NCBI GenBank assembly: GCA_001689515.1 | Contig: LUJR01000011.1 | Coordinates: 76,503-140,502 of the forward strand | Reading direction: 5' to 3' | DNA: 64,000 nt | Origin: Bacteroidales bacterium M7 | GTDB taxonomy: Bacteria > Bacteroidota > Bacteroidia > Bacteroidales > Muribaculaceae | Shown here: positions 42,376 through 49,581 of the stretch, piece after piece | Layout of the letters: every line of letters begins with the position of its first letter | Position numbering within the stretch: position 1 is the first letter of the stretch | The notes under the pieces: model-generated | Seen by the model: the letters and a program-made list of their open reading frames with translations, nothing else | What the model was told of the DNA's origin: nothing | Databases searched by the model: none | Translations under genes and position numbers: made by a program

Positions 42376-44079
42376 ATGTCACGCATCATCGTTATCCTTA
42401 CAGTAGTAATCTCTATCATTGGCTGTGGATGCTCGCGTCCTGACGGCAAACTTTGGCCTTTTGGCTGGTCTAAGATTGACGCGCCGTTTGACTCGGTCAC
42501 TCTGGCACTGGAGTGGAAGTATGTCAACAAGGCTCCCTTGGATTCGCTGATTCCGCTGTCACGTCGACTCCGTCAGCTTGCCGACGAGGATCCGGCATCT
42601 AATGTCAAGGATGTCAGAGCTCGCTATTGGGAGGCGCGCATGAAGATAAAGGCAGGTGACTATGAGGAGGCTCTGAACGGATTTGCAGAAGCAGCTGCGC
42701 TGTGTGACTCGGCACGCTATCCCTACGACATGAAGCGCATCCGCTGGAATATGGATCTTGAAGATCATCCGCTGACGGCGCAGTGGTATCAGACACGGCT
42801 TGACGATGCGAAGTTCTATGAGCGTGAGGGTGACCTCATGCTGTGCGGTGCTTCATATATAGAGGTGGGAAGCATGATGGAAAATCTCGGCAGCCTTGAT
42901 TATGCTCTCATGTACTACGACAAGGCTGATTCGATACTGACTCTCGGCGGATTCATGAACAATGTCCGTTATAATCGCGTCAACCGTGCACTGGTGGATA
43001 TAAGAGTGCGCCATGACACCGTGGCAGGGGAGAAGATACTGCGCGAACTGGCTGATGACCCGCATATCCAGACCACTGGTGATGTATACGATATAATTCT
43101 CGGTGACCTGTATTCCTTGTGTGGCGATACACTCGCTCTTCGCAAGGCTTACAATATGGTCAGGAATCAGCCCTCGCAGCGCTATGTGCAGTCCATGTAC
43201 GAGTCTTTCCTGTCGGAGGAGGCTCTCAAACGCGGTGACATCGATTCCGCCCGTTATTACTCTGATCTCGGCATAGCACATCTTGCCGAGATAATAGGAG
43301 CCATGGAGACTGATGCCCTTAATGTAGCGGAATATAACTACAAGACCAGAGCTAAGCTGATGGCTGCAACGGGTCGGACGGACAGCGCATACCACTATCT
43401 GCTGCTCGGCAATCAGAGCCATGATTCCCTCTGCGTAAAGGAGAGGACGCAAAAGATACTTGACATGGAGACAATGAGCCAGATAGGTGAGATGGAGCTG
43501 ACACTGGAACATGCCCAAAACCGTCAGACATTGCTGATGGCTATCGGTATACTTGTTGCCATCTTTATCGGCATGCTTGTCGCAGCGTATTTCTATCGCA
43601 GGATGCAGATGCAGAAAGTTGCGCGTATGAAGGCATCGCTGGAGCTTGAACAGTCACAGCGTCGTGTCGTGGCTATGCAGTTGGGCATCGAGGAGAAGGA
43701 CAATCTGCTGTCATCAGTGAGCCGTGAGACGGCTAATATGATGGCAAAAGGTGAAATATCCCACAAGGCTGGCAGCCGCATCGAGAGTTCCATCAAGACC
43801 CACATAGGGTCGCAGGGCGAACGCGAGAACTTCGTGGAGACATTTGCCACCCTTCATCCTGACTTTGCCGAGCGTCTCAAGGCTGACTATCCTACGCTGA
43901 CCGATGCCGATGTGCGCCTCGCCTCGTTCATAGCCCTCGGACTTGAAAACAAACACATAGCCCGCATCATGTCCATACGCCCCGAGTCGGTCAAGCAGGC
44001 GCGCTGGCGTCTGCGTCAGCGCATGGGACTGACAGCTGATACCTCGCTCGATGCCGCCGTCGCCCGCTACGTCAATTGA
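42376..44079 (+). CDS. Transmembrane TPR/HTH (LuxR-like) regulator
   Basis: 567 residues from the ATG at 42376; the frame extends upstream to 42274 but through the -7 box. An N-terminal signal or lipoprotein-like segment (IIVILTVVISIIGCGCS) is followed by TPR-like helices to about residue 370, one transmembrane helix (LLMAIGILVAIFIGMLVAAYF), a coiled coil, and a C-terminal winged-helix/LuxR-type DNA-binding domain (LTDADVRLASFIALGLENKHIARIMSIRPESVKQARWRLR). This is the Bacteroidota architecture in which a periplasmic TPR sensor directly controls transcription. It is divergent from the LRR genes, with a phased repeat array between them, so it may regulate them and itself. Confidence 0.85.
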   Translation: MSRIIVILTVVISIIGCGCSRPDGKLWPFGWSKIDAPFDSVTLALEWKYVNKAPLDSLIPLSRRLRQLADEDPASNVKDVRARYWEARMKIKAGDYEEALNGFAEAAALCDSARYPYDMKRIRWNMDLEDHPLTAQWYQTRLDDAKFYEREGDLMLCGASYIEVGSMMENLGSLDYALMYYDKADSILTLGGFMNNVRYNRVNRALVDIRVRHDTVAGEKILRELADDPHIQTTGDVYDIILGDLYSLCGDTLALRKAYNMVRNQPSQRYVQSMYESFLSEEALKRGDIDSARYYSDLGIAHLAEIIGAMETDALNVAEYNYKTRAKLMAATGRTDSAYHYLLLGNQSHDSLCVKERTQKILDMETMSQIGEMELTLEHAQNRQTLLMAIGILVAIFIGMLVAAYFYRRMQMQKVARMKASLELEQSQRRVVAMQLGIEEKDNLLSSVSRETANMMAKGEISHKAGSRIESSIKTHIGSQGERENFVETFATLHPDFAERLKADYPTLTDADVRLASFIALGLENKHIARIMSIRPESVKQARWRLRQRMGLTADTSLDAAVARYVN

Positions 44080-44139
44080 CAATGCTCCTGAAGGTATTGC
44101 AGACCTCAAAATGCTCAATGTGCACGTGCCATGGGATGA

Positions 44140-44366
44140 CGCGGCATAGCCGCGGCGGGAGTAATAGCCACATGCAAGCAAGTCGTCAGACTTGTGAAGC
44201 TTGTGGTCTAAATGCTCCACCATATGCCGGCGGCGTCAGCTGCCGGGGCTGATGCATGCGATTGCCCCGGCAGCTACACCGCCGGATTTCCATTACATCC
44301 GTTTTCCACAAGCTGCGCAAGCCTGACGACTTGCTTGCATGTGGCTACTGTTCCCCTCGGGGCTAA
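44140..44366. repeat. Family C dispersed element, self-inverted (copy 2)
   Basis: Left arm GCGGCATAGCCGCGGCGGGA, GCCACATGCAAGCAAG and CCGGCGGCGTCAGCTGCCGG; right arm returns as CCCGGCAGCTACACCGCCGG and ACTTGCTTGCATGTGGCTAC. The whole 44080-44416 spacer is filled by this element and holds no gene. Confidence 0.8.
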
Positions 44367-44416
44367 CACCCCGAGCTTAAGTGAACAACTTTGTGTTGCG
44401 ACCTTGCCATTGCTGT

Positions 44417-44857
44417 TCAGTGGGGTTCTCCAGCATCTTCCGCTTTTTCCGTCATGCGCAAATGCAGCATCTGATGATGGGCGGATACGGCGCGGTGGTC
44501 ATTGAGTGTGGTGCTCATCGAAGGCTGCGATGTATCAGGCGTGCGCGTATAGATAGGCTGTTTCTTCGCCTCACGACGGCGAGATGCTGCCATACATGCT
44601 CGCCGTGACCGCTCCATTGCCTCGTCGAGCTGAGGCTTGAGTATCGCGAACACCACTTTCTCCATGTCGTTGAGCACATTGGACACATCACCGCCATAAA
44701 GGTATATATCCACATAGCGCATCATCCGCTCGGTGTCTACTGCTTTGCTCGCATAAGTGACGGACTTCACCACGTCACATAAATATCGGTAAAATTTCTG
44801 CGAGACCGGTCGGTTCCATTTTTCCCGACGGGCCCCCTTGATGCGTGTTCTCTTCAT
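44417..44857 (-). CDS. Small basic protein of unknown function
   Basis: 146 residues. The N-terminal 80 are compact and helical (RRPVSQ-like start WNRPVSQKFYRYLCDVVKSV, then YASKAVDTERMMRYVDIYLYGG and MEKVVFAILKPQLDEAMERS). The rest is Arg/Ser/Thr-rich and looks disordered. I do not recognise the family, but the protein-like composition and a palindromic promoter just upstream (44867-44893) support a real gene. It is cytoplasmic and may bind nucleic acid given its charge; that is inference. Confidence 0.6.
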   Translation of the reverse strand: MKRTRIKGARREKWNRPVSQKFYRYLCDVVKSVTYASKAVDTERMMRYVDIYLYGGDVSNVLNDMEKVVFAILKPQLDEAMERSRRACMAASRRREAKKQPIYTRTPDTSQPSMSTTLNDHRAVSAHHQMLHLRMTEKAEDAGEPH

Positions 44858-44866
44858 ATCATCAGA

Positions 44867-44893
44867 TAATTTTGTGATTATGTCACAAAATTA
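44867..44893 (-). promoter_or_regulatory. Perfect 11-bp inverted repeat over the -7 box (CRP/FNR-like)
   Basis: TAATTTTGTGA (44867-44877) and TCACAAAATTA (44883-44893) with a 5-nt spacer. The minus-strand arm contains the -7 box TAATTTTG for the gene at 44417-44857. The TTGTGA-N5-TCACAA core resembles a site for a CRP/FNR-family regulator, which would act as a repressor here because it covers the promoter. Confidence 0.55.
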
Positions 44894-44958
44894 CCGTCAC
44901 CCCATCGCCCAAATCATGCGAAAACATCAGTTTTATCCGCAACAAATGTTACCCCCGT

Positions 44959-45039
44959 GTAGGGACATGCCGTGGCATGTCCGCCCTCATACGCAATATA
45001 ACCGCCGGGGGATGCGGACATGCCATGGCATGTCCCTAC
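44959..45039. repeat. Family A palindromic doublet (copy 5)
   Basis: GTAGGGACATGCCGTGGCAT at 44959 and its partner GCGGACATGCCATGGCATGT followed by CCCTAC, ending at 45039, with about 30 nt between. Confidence 0.85.
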
Positions 45040-45048
45040 AGAACAAAA

Positions 45049-45079
45049 CCGGGTCTGAAACGTGATATTTCAGACCCGG
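45049..45079 (-). terminator. Terminator after OmpA-like gene
   Basis: Perfect 12-bp stem CCGGGTCTGAAA / TTTCAGACCCGG with a 7-nt loop. On the minus strand it is followed by TTTTG. Confidence 0.9.
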
Positions 45080-45108
45080 CTGGGGATATCGGTTATGTTT
45101 TTTGAGAG

Positions 45109-45948
45109 TTACTGGGCTTGGTCGGGGGCTTGGTCTATGAGGTCGAGGAACTGGTCGAGCTTGGGGGTGATGATGATCTCGGTGCGGCGGTTGCGCTGGC
45201 GACCGAGGTCGGATGTGTTGTCGGAGATGGGGTTAAATTCGCCGCGGCCTCCGGCTGTCAGACGCGAGGGATTCACGCCAAACTGGTTCTGTAGTACCTG
45301 TACTACCGAGCTGGCTCGCAGAGCCGAGAGGTCCCAGTTGTTGCGGATGTTGGTGCGCGTGATGGGCACATTGTCGGTGTTGCCCTCCACAAGCACATCA
45401 TAGTCCTTGTAGTCCTTGATGATTTTTGCGATTTTCGAAAGAGTCTCCATGGCGCGGTCGCTGATTTCATAGGAGCCTGTCTTGAAGAGCATGTTGTCAG
45501 CAAGCGAGATGTAGACAACGCCTTTGAGCACCTTGACATCCACATCGCGCAGCTCGTCGTTGCTCAACGAGCGTGTCAGCTTGTTGGTCAGGGCGATGTT
45601 GAGCGAGTCGGATTTCGTCTTGGCAGAAATCAGTTCCTTGATATACTTGTTGGAAGCGTTGATTTCATCAACGAGTTTGGCGATGTTGACGCTTCCCTGC
45701 TGGCTGTTGAGCAGGCTCTGATTGAGGGTTGCCTTCATGTCCTCAAGCTGACGCTCGAGGGAAGCGTTTTGAGAACGGAGATCCTTGATGAGGTATTCCA
45801 TGCTCTTTGACTGGCTGTTGCATTCAAGCAGACCGTCACGTGTGGCTTGGTATTCGGTCTGGAGAGCGTTGTATTTCTTGTTGGTGACACAGCTTGTGGC
45901 AAGTGTCATAGCAGCCACGGCTGCCGCAAACATGATTTTACGTGTCAT
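45109..45948 (-). CDS. OmpA-family lipoprotein
   Basis: 279 residues. Lipoprotein signal AAAVAAMTLATSC. Residues 25-125 form a coiled coil (LRSQNASLERQLEDMKATLN). Residues 140-270 are an OmpA-like peptidoglycan-binding domain: ISLADNMLFKTGSYEIS, VLVEGNTDNVPI, NWDLSALRASSVVQVLQ, LTAGGRGEFNPI and LGRQRNRRTEIIITPK with the Asp/Arg pair that binds diaminopimelate. It links the outer membrane to the cell wall. It is divergent from the LuxR gene at 46061. The 3' end is C-rich on the coding strand. Confidence 0.93.
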   Translation of the reverse strand: MTRKIMFAAAVAAMTLATSCVTNKKYNALQTEYQATRDGLLECNSQSKSMEYLIKDLRSQNASLERQLEDMKATLNQSLLNSQQGSVNIAKLVDEINASNKYIKELISAKTKSDSLNIALTNKLTRSLSNDELRDVDVKVLKGVVYISLADNMLFKTGSYEISDRAMETLSKIAKIIKDYKDYDVLVEGNTDNVPITRTNIRNNWDLSALRASSVVQVLQNQFGVNPSRLTAGGRGEFNPISDNTSDLGRQRNRRTEIIITPKLDQFLDLIDQAPDQAQ

Positions 45949-46060
45949 TGTCGTTTCAGTTTTTAATTAAACATCTGATATATTATTAACCATCGTCAGA
46001 GGGTTAATGTTTTATGAAGAATATTTTGACTATTTTTGCACTGCCACAACATGATGACAC

Positions 46061-46834
46061 ATGGATATATTACGTAAGGAGCTGAATGCCATATATGATG
46101 GTCAGGAACTTGACAATGAAGTGCTTGACCGCTCAATCGTTGAGGAGACGATAGCGCGCATCAAGGCTTATACCGAGGTCAATGACTGCTGCTGCGTCAT
46201 TACCGATGCGTCTGCCGATGTCTGCTATATCATAGGTGGTAGCTTCAGCAAGCTTTTGGGCATCACGGAGTCATCACGGATTTGTCAGACGGTGGATTCG
46301 AGCGACGAGGATGTCATCTACTCGCGGCTGCATCCCGAAGACCTTGTTGAAAAGCGCATGCTGGAGTATGAATATTTCAAGTATGTCGACCCTATGTCAG
46401 GCGATGACAAGGTGAAATATAAGGCGGTCTCCAACATCCGTGTCAAGGATAGCAATGGCAATTATATGACAGTAGCCAACTCCACTCAGGTGTTCCGGAC
46501 ATCGCCGGCTGGCAAAATATGGCTTATCCTCTGCTGTTATGACCTCTCGGCTTATCCTGCCGGTGACAAAGGGATATGCCCGCGCATCGTCAATAACTCG
46601 ACAGGAGAGGTGATAACCATAGCGACCGAGGATAAACGTCACAATGTTTTGACCGACCGTGAAAAAGAGGTGCTTCAGCTTATCAAGGAAGGCAAGCCGA
46701 GCAAACAGATAGCTAACATACTGGGAATCAGCATACACACGGTCAGCCGTCACCGACAGAACATCATAGAAAAACTCAGCGTAGGCAACACTGTTGAAGC
46801 AATTTCGGCTGCATCGTTGATGAAACTCATGTGA
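46061..46834 (+). CDS. LuxR-family transcriptional regulator with PAS-like N-terminus
   Basis: 257 residues. The N-terminal 170 residues look like a sensor domain of PAS type (VITDASADVCYIIGGSFSKLLG, SRLHPEDLVEKRMLEYEYFK, FRTSPAGKIWLILCCYDLSA); HPEDL is a common PAS feature. The C-terminal LuxR HTH is complete: LTDREKEVLQLIKEGKPSKQ, IANILGISIHTVSRHRQNII, EKLSVGNTVEA. It is not a response regulator, having no receiver domain. A TATTTTTG -7 box lies at 46031-46038. The next gene begins 75 nt downstream behind a palindrome (46841-46856) that could be its target. Confidence 0.9.
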   Translation: MDILRKELNAIYDGQELDNEVLDRSIVEETIARIKAYTEVNDCCCVITDASADVCYIIGGSFSKLLGITESSRICQTVDSSDEDVIYSRLHPEDLVEKRMLEYEYFKYVDPMSGDDKVKYKAVSNIRVKDSNGNYMTVANSTQVFRTSPAGKIWLILCCYDLSAYPAGDKGICPRIVNNSTGEVITIATEDKRHNVLTDREKEVLQLIKEGKPSKQIANILGISIHTVSRHRQNIIEKLSVGNTVEAISAASLMKLM

Positions 46835-46840
46835 GTGTAG

Positions 46841-46856
46841 TGGTTATAAATAACCA
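46841..46856. promoter_or_regulatory. Palindromic operator-like site before GH13-like gene
   Basis: TGGTTATAAATAACCA: 7-bp arms with a 2-nt centre. It abuts the ATTG -33 element of the following promoter. Confidence 0.5.
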
Positions 46857-46887
46857 TTGACAGGCATCTCGTCGTATGCTAATTTTG
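46856..46887 (+). promoter_or_regulatory. Promoter of GH13-like gene
   Basis: ATTG at 46856-46859 (one mismatch to TTTG), a 20-nt spacer, TAATTTTG at 46880-46887. The leader is about 20 nt. Confidence 0.7.
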
Positions 46888-46909
46888 CAAGAAAAAAGCA
46901 ATTCATACG

Positions 46910-49021
46910 ATGAGACTATCACACTTTGTTGCAGCACTTGCACTCTTCCCATCAGCCACTATGGCTGAGTCTACCTTTGACTGGGGCAACGCCAATGTCT
47001 ATTTTGTTATAACCGACCGATTTGCCAACGGTGACAAGGAAAACGACATTAACTACGGGCGCATCGTCGACTACGGATCGGAACAGAAGAATGCCGCCAC
47101 CTTCCATGGTGGCGATTTCAAAGGTATGCTTCAGAAAGCCCGCGAGGGGTATTTCAAGGAACTCGGTGTGGACGTTGTGTGGATGACCGATGTCTACGAA
47201 CAGATACACGGATGGATGTCGGGCAGCGGTGCAGTCAACGACTTTCCCCACTATGGTTACCACGGCTACTATCCGCTTGATTACACGCAGATTGACAAAA
47301 ACTACGGCACGGTAGAGGAATTTCGCGCCTTGGTCGATACGCTCCACAGTCAGGGTATCCGTGTGATGCTCGGCGCGAATATCAACGACCCCGGCTATCC
47401 TACGCTCCTTGATGCCGTGCAACTCGGTTTTGCCGACACCGGGCTGACCGAACAGGAGGCGGCAGAGCATATGCCGTCATGGAGCTACGACCGTTTCTAT
47501 GAGGGTCGACTCGACTGGGACGGCTGGTATGGACGCGACTGGGTGCGCATGCCCGATGAGGATTGGGACGAATCCAATCCGCTGCAAGCCACTCTCTATG
47601 GCATGCCTGACTACAAGGACGAGAGCGATAAGCCTGTCAGGATTCCAGACTTCCTCAAGCGCAAATGGAAGAAAGAGGGTCGCGCCAACGATGCCTGGGT
47701 CAACCCTTCGGCTAAAGACCTTCGGCGCGACCACCGCTGGAGTCCGGCGCAGTATGTCATTGCATGGATTGCATCGTGGGTCGAGGAGTTCGGCATTGAC
47801 GGTTTCCGCTGTGACATCGTGGAGAATGTGCATCTCAGCCGCTGGAAAGAGCTTAACGAGGCTTGCAATAAAGCCCTCGACAAGTGGCGTGCAAACCATC
47901 CCGAGGATTCTGCGTCACGATGGACTGACCGCTTCTACATGACAGGCGATTTCGACATGGCTGGTATCGACCGCAAGCCTGACTATGCCGATGCAGGATT
48001 TTCAAGCATGGTCAATTTCTATTTCCCCAAGCATGGCGACCTTGACGGCATAATGTACACATGGCAAGCCTATGCCGACAGTGTGCAGGCTCATAGCGAC
48101 TGGCATCCCTTTAACTACCTCAACAATTCCTATCACCGTGATGCCGACATGACCAACATGGTAGACTGCGCCACCACGCTGCTGCTGGCTCCGGGTGTGT
48201 CGCAGATATTCTATGGCGATGAGACGGGGCGCAAACTCAGCGATGCCCGATATAATGTGGATGCCGACCAGGCTTTCCGTTCCGATATGGACTGGAATGA
48301 TATCGACTCGCTGCAGCTCGCCCACTTTCAGCGTCTCGGACAGATACGCCGTGCACATCCAGCCATAGGCAAAGGTCGGCAGATCACAATAGATACCCAC
48401 ACATGTCTGCGCGAATATGACGGCGACAGACTGATAATCCGCGTGGCACCTATCGCAGGACAACCGATTGCAGTCGCAGATCATTTCCCTGACGGCACGG
48501 TGCTTACCGACCTCTATACAGGTCAGACTGCAATCGTCAAGGATGGCAAAGTGACCTACCCACGGTTTGAAAGCAATGTCGCAGTCCTGGTAGATACAGC
48601 GGAGAATCCACAGGCATCTCAGATGACGATGAGTCCGTCTAAGATTGTTGTAAGGTTCTTTGAAGATGGCTACACGAACAAAAATTATGATTATGTCATG
48701 GCGTGCATTGCTGATGACTACATAGATCACAGTCCGGCTGGCGCTCGTAGCAACGCTGATGCTGTGGGGATACTCAAAATCGTAGCCGATCAGTTTTCCG
48801 ACCTGAAAGTTACGGTTCTGGATGCCGTCGCATCCAGGGATATGGTAGCGACGAGAGTGCTTTTCCAAGGCACGCACACAGGGGAGTGCATGGGGATAGC
48901 ACCTACTGGTAAACGCATCGAATTTGAAGCGTTGGAAAACTTCAAAGTCGTCAACGGCAAAATCGTAGAGTCGTGGGGATATTGGCCTGACATAGAGATC
49001 CAGCGCAAGCTGACGGAGTAA
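46910..49021 (+). CDS. GH13 alpha-amylase-like protein with eroded active site and SnoaL-like tail
   Basis: 703 residues. Signal peptide to about residue 19. Residues 25-560 follow the GH13 barrel: NVYFVITDRFANGD, FHGGDFKGM, VVWMTDVYEQIHGW, FGIDGFRCDIVENVH (nucleophile Asp302) and APGVSQIFYGDETGR. Several hallmark residues are changed. Region I, normally DxVxNH, reads GANIND (155-160). The acid/base Glu of the usual TGE is Asp347 (MTGDF). The region IV SHD reads SYHRD (407-411). Residues 575-703 form a SnoaL/ester-cyclase-like domain (VRFFEDGYTNKNYDYVMACI, ADDYIDHSPAG, VNGKIVESWGYWPD). This is likely a non-hydrolytic, perhaps glycan-sensing protein, or an enzyme with changed chemistry. It follows the LuxR gene. 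Confidence 0.82.
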   Translation: MRLSHFVAALALFPSATMAESTFDWGNANVYFVITDRFANGDKENDINYGRIVDYGSEQKNAATFHGGDFKGMLQKAREGYFKELGVDVVWMTDVYEQIHGWMSGSGAVNDFPHYGYHGYYPLDYTQIDKNYGTVEEFRALVDTLHSQGIRVMLGANINDPGYPTLLDAVQLGFADTGLTEQEAAEHMPSWSYDRFYEGRLDWDGWYGRDWVRMPDEDWDESNPLQATLYGMPDYKDESDKPVRIPDFLKRKWKKEGRANDAWVNPSAKDLRRDHRWSPAQYVIAWIASWVEEFGIDGFRCDIVENVHLSRWKELNEACNKALDKWRANHPEDSASRWTDRFYMTGDFDMAGIDRKPDYADAGFSSMVNFYFPKHGDLDGIMYTWQAYADSVQAHSDWHPFNYLNNSYHRDADMTNMVDCATTLLLAPGVSQIFYGDETGRKLSDARYNVDADQAFRSDMDWNDIDSLQLAHFQRLGQIRRAHPAIGKGRQITIDTHTCLREYDGDRLIIRVAPIAGQPIAVADHFPDGTVLTDLYTGQTAIVKDGKVTYPRFESNVAVLVDTAENPQASQMTMSPSKIVVRFFEDGYTNKNYDYVMACIADDYIDHSPAGARSNADAVGILKIVADQFSDLKVTVLDAVASRDMVATRVLFQGTHTGECMGIAPTGKRIEFEALENFKVVNGKIVESWGYWPDIEIQRKLTE

Positions 49022-49125
49022 AACTCCCGTTTTTGTCGCAGCAATAGCTGCTTTCGTCTCAGAACCCGTGAGGGCTGAATGAGATGACTTACCTTTGTAT
49101 CCGCAAGATAAAGCCCATTAACCAT

Positions 49126-49504
49126 AGGGACGCGGCGTGCCGCGTCATCAATGCTGCTGAAACTGACACTCAAATACATAGAAAGATACGTCGGAGACGT
49201 ATCCGTTGTGCGAAACCCCATGCACGGAGCGACAGCGAACGTACATGGGGGATTTGGACAAAAAACAAGACTCAACCTCGGAGAGGTTGTGGTACGCAAT
49301 GGTATCACACTTTTAAGGTTGCGGATTCTCAGCCACGGCGTAGATGTGTTTGTTTATGCCTGTGAGCCACAACCTCTCCGAGGTTGATTAGACAGATGTT
49401 TAGCGTACCCCATGTACGTTCGCTATCGCTCCGTGCATGGGGTTACGCATAGCCGCCACGTCTCCGACGTGCCATAAAGATTCAGCGGTATTGCGCCGCG
49501 TCCC
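49126..49504. repeat. Composite repeat: family B ends around a family D inverted pair
   Basis: A family B half (GGGACGCGGCGTGCCGCGTC at 49128) opens the block and CCGCGTCCC (49496-49504) closes it. Inside, family D arms run head to head: left 49187-49290 (ACGTCGGAGACGT, CCCCATGCACGGAGCGACAG, CAACCTCGGAGAGGTTG) and right 49365-49473 (CAACCTCTCCGAGGTTG, ACCCCATGTACGTTCGCT, ACGTCTCCGACGT). It fills most of the 560-nt gap 49022-49581, which has no other gene. Confidence 0.75.
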
Positions 49505-49581
49505 TGCGGCTGATTTCGGTTTTTGCAATCGGATTGCAGAAAAACAATTGTAACTTTGCATATTATTTAAAGGTAAGAAAG

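Noticed and set aside
36580..45039. Repeated palindromes as a CRISPR array
   Set aside because: Copies are scattered over many kilobases with no regular spacers and no cas genes.
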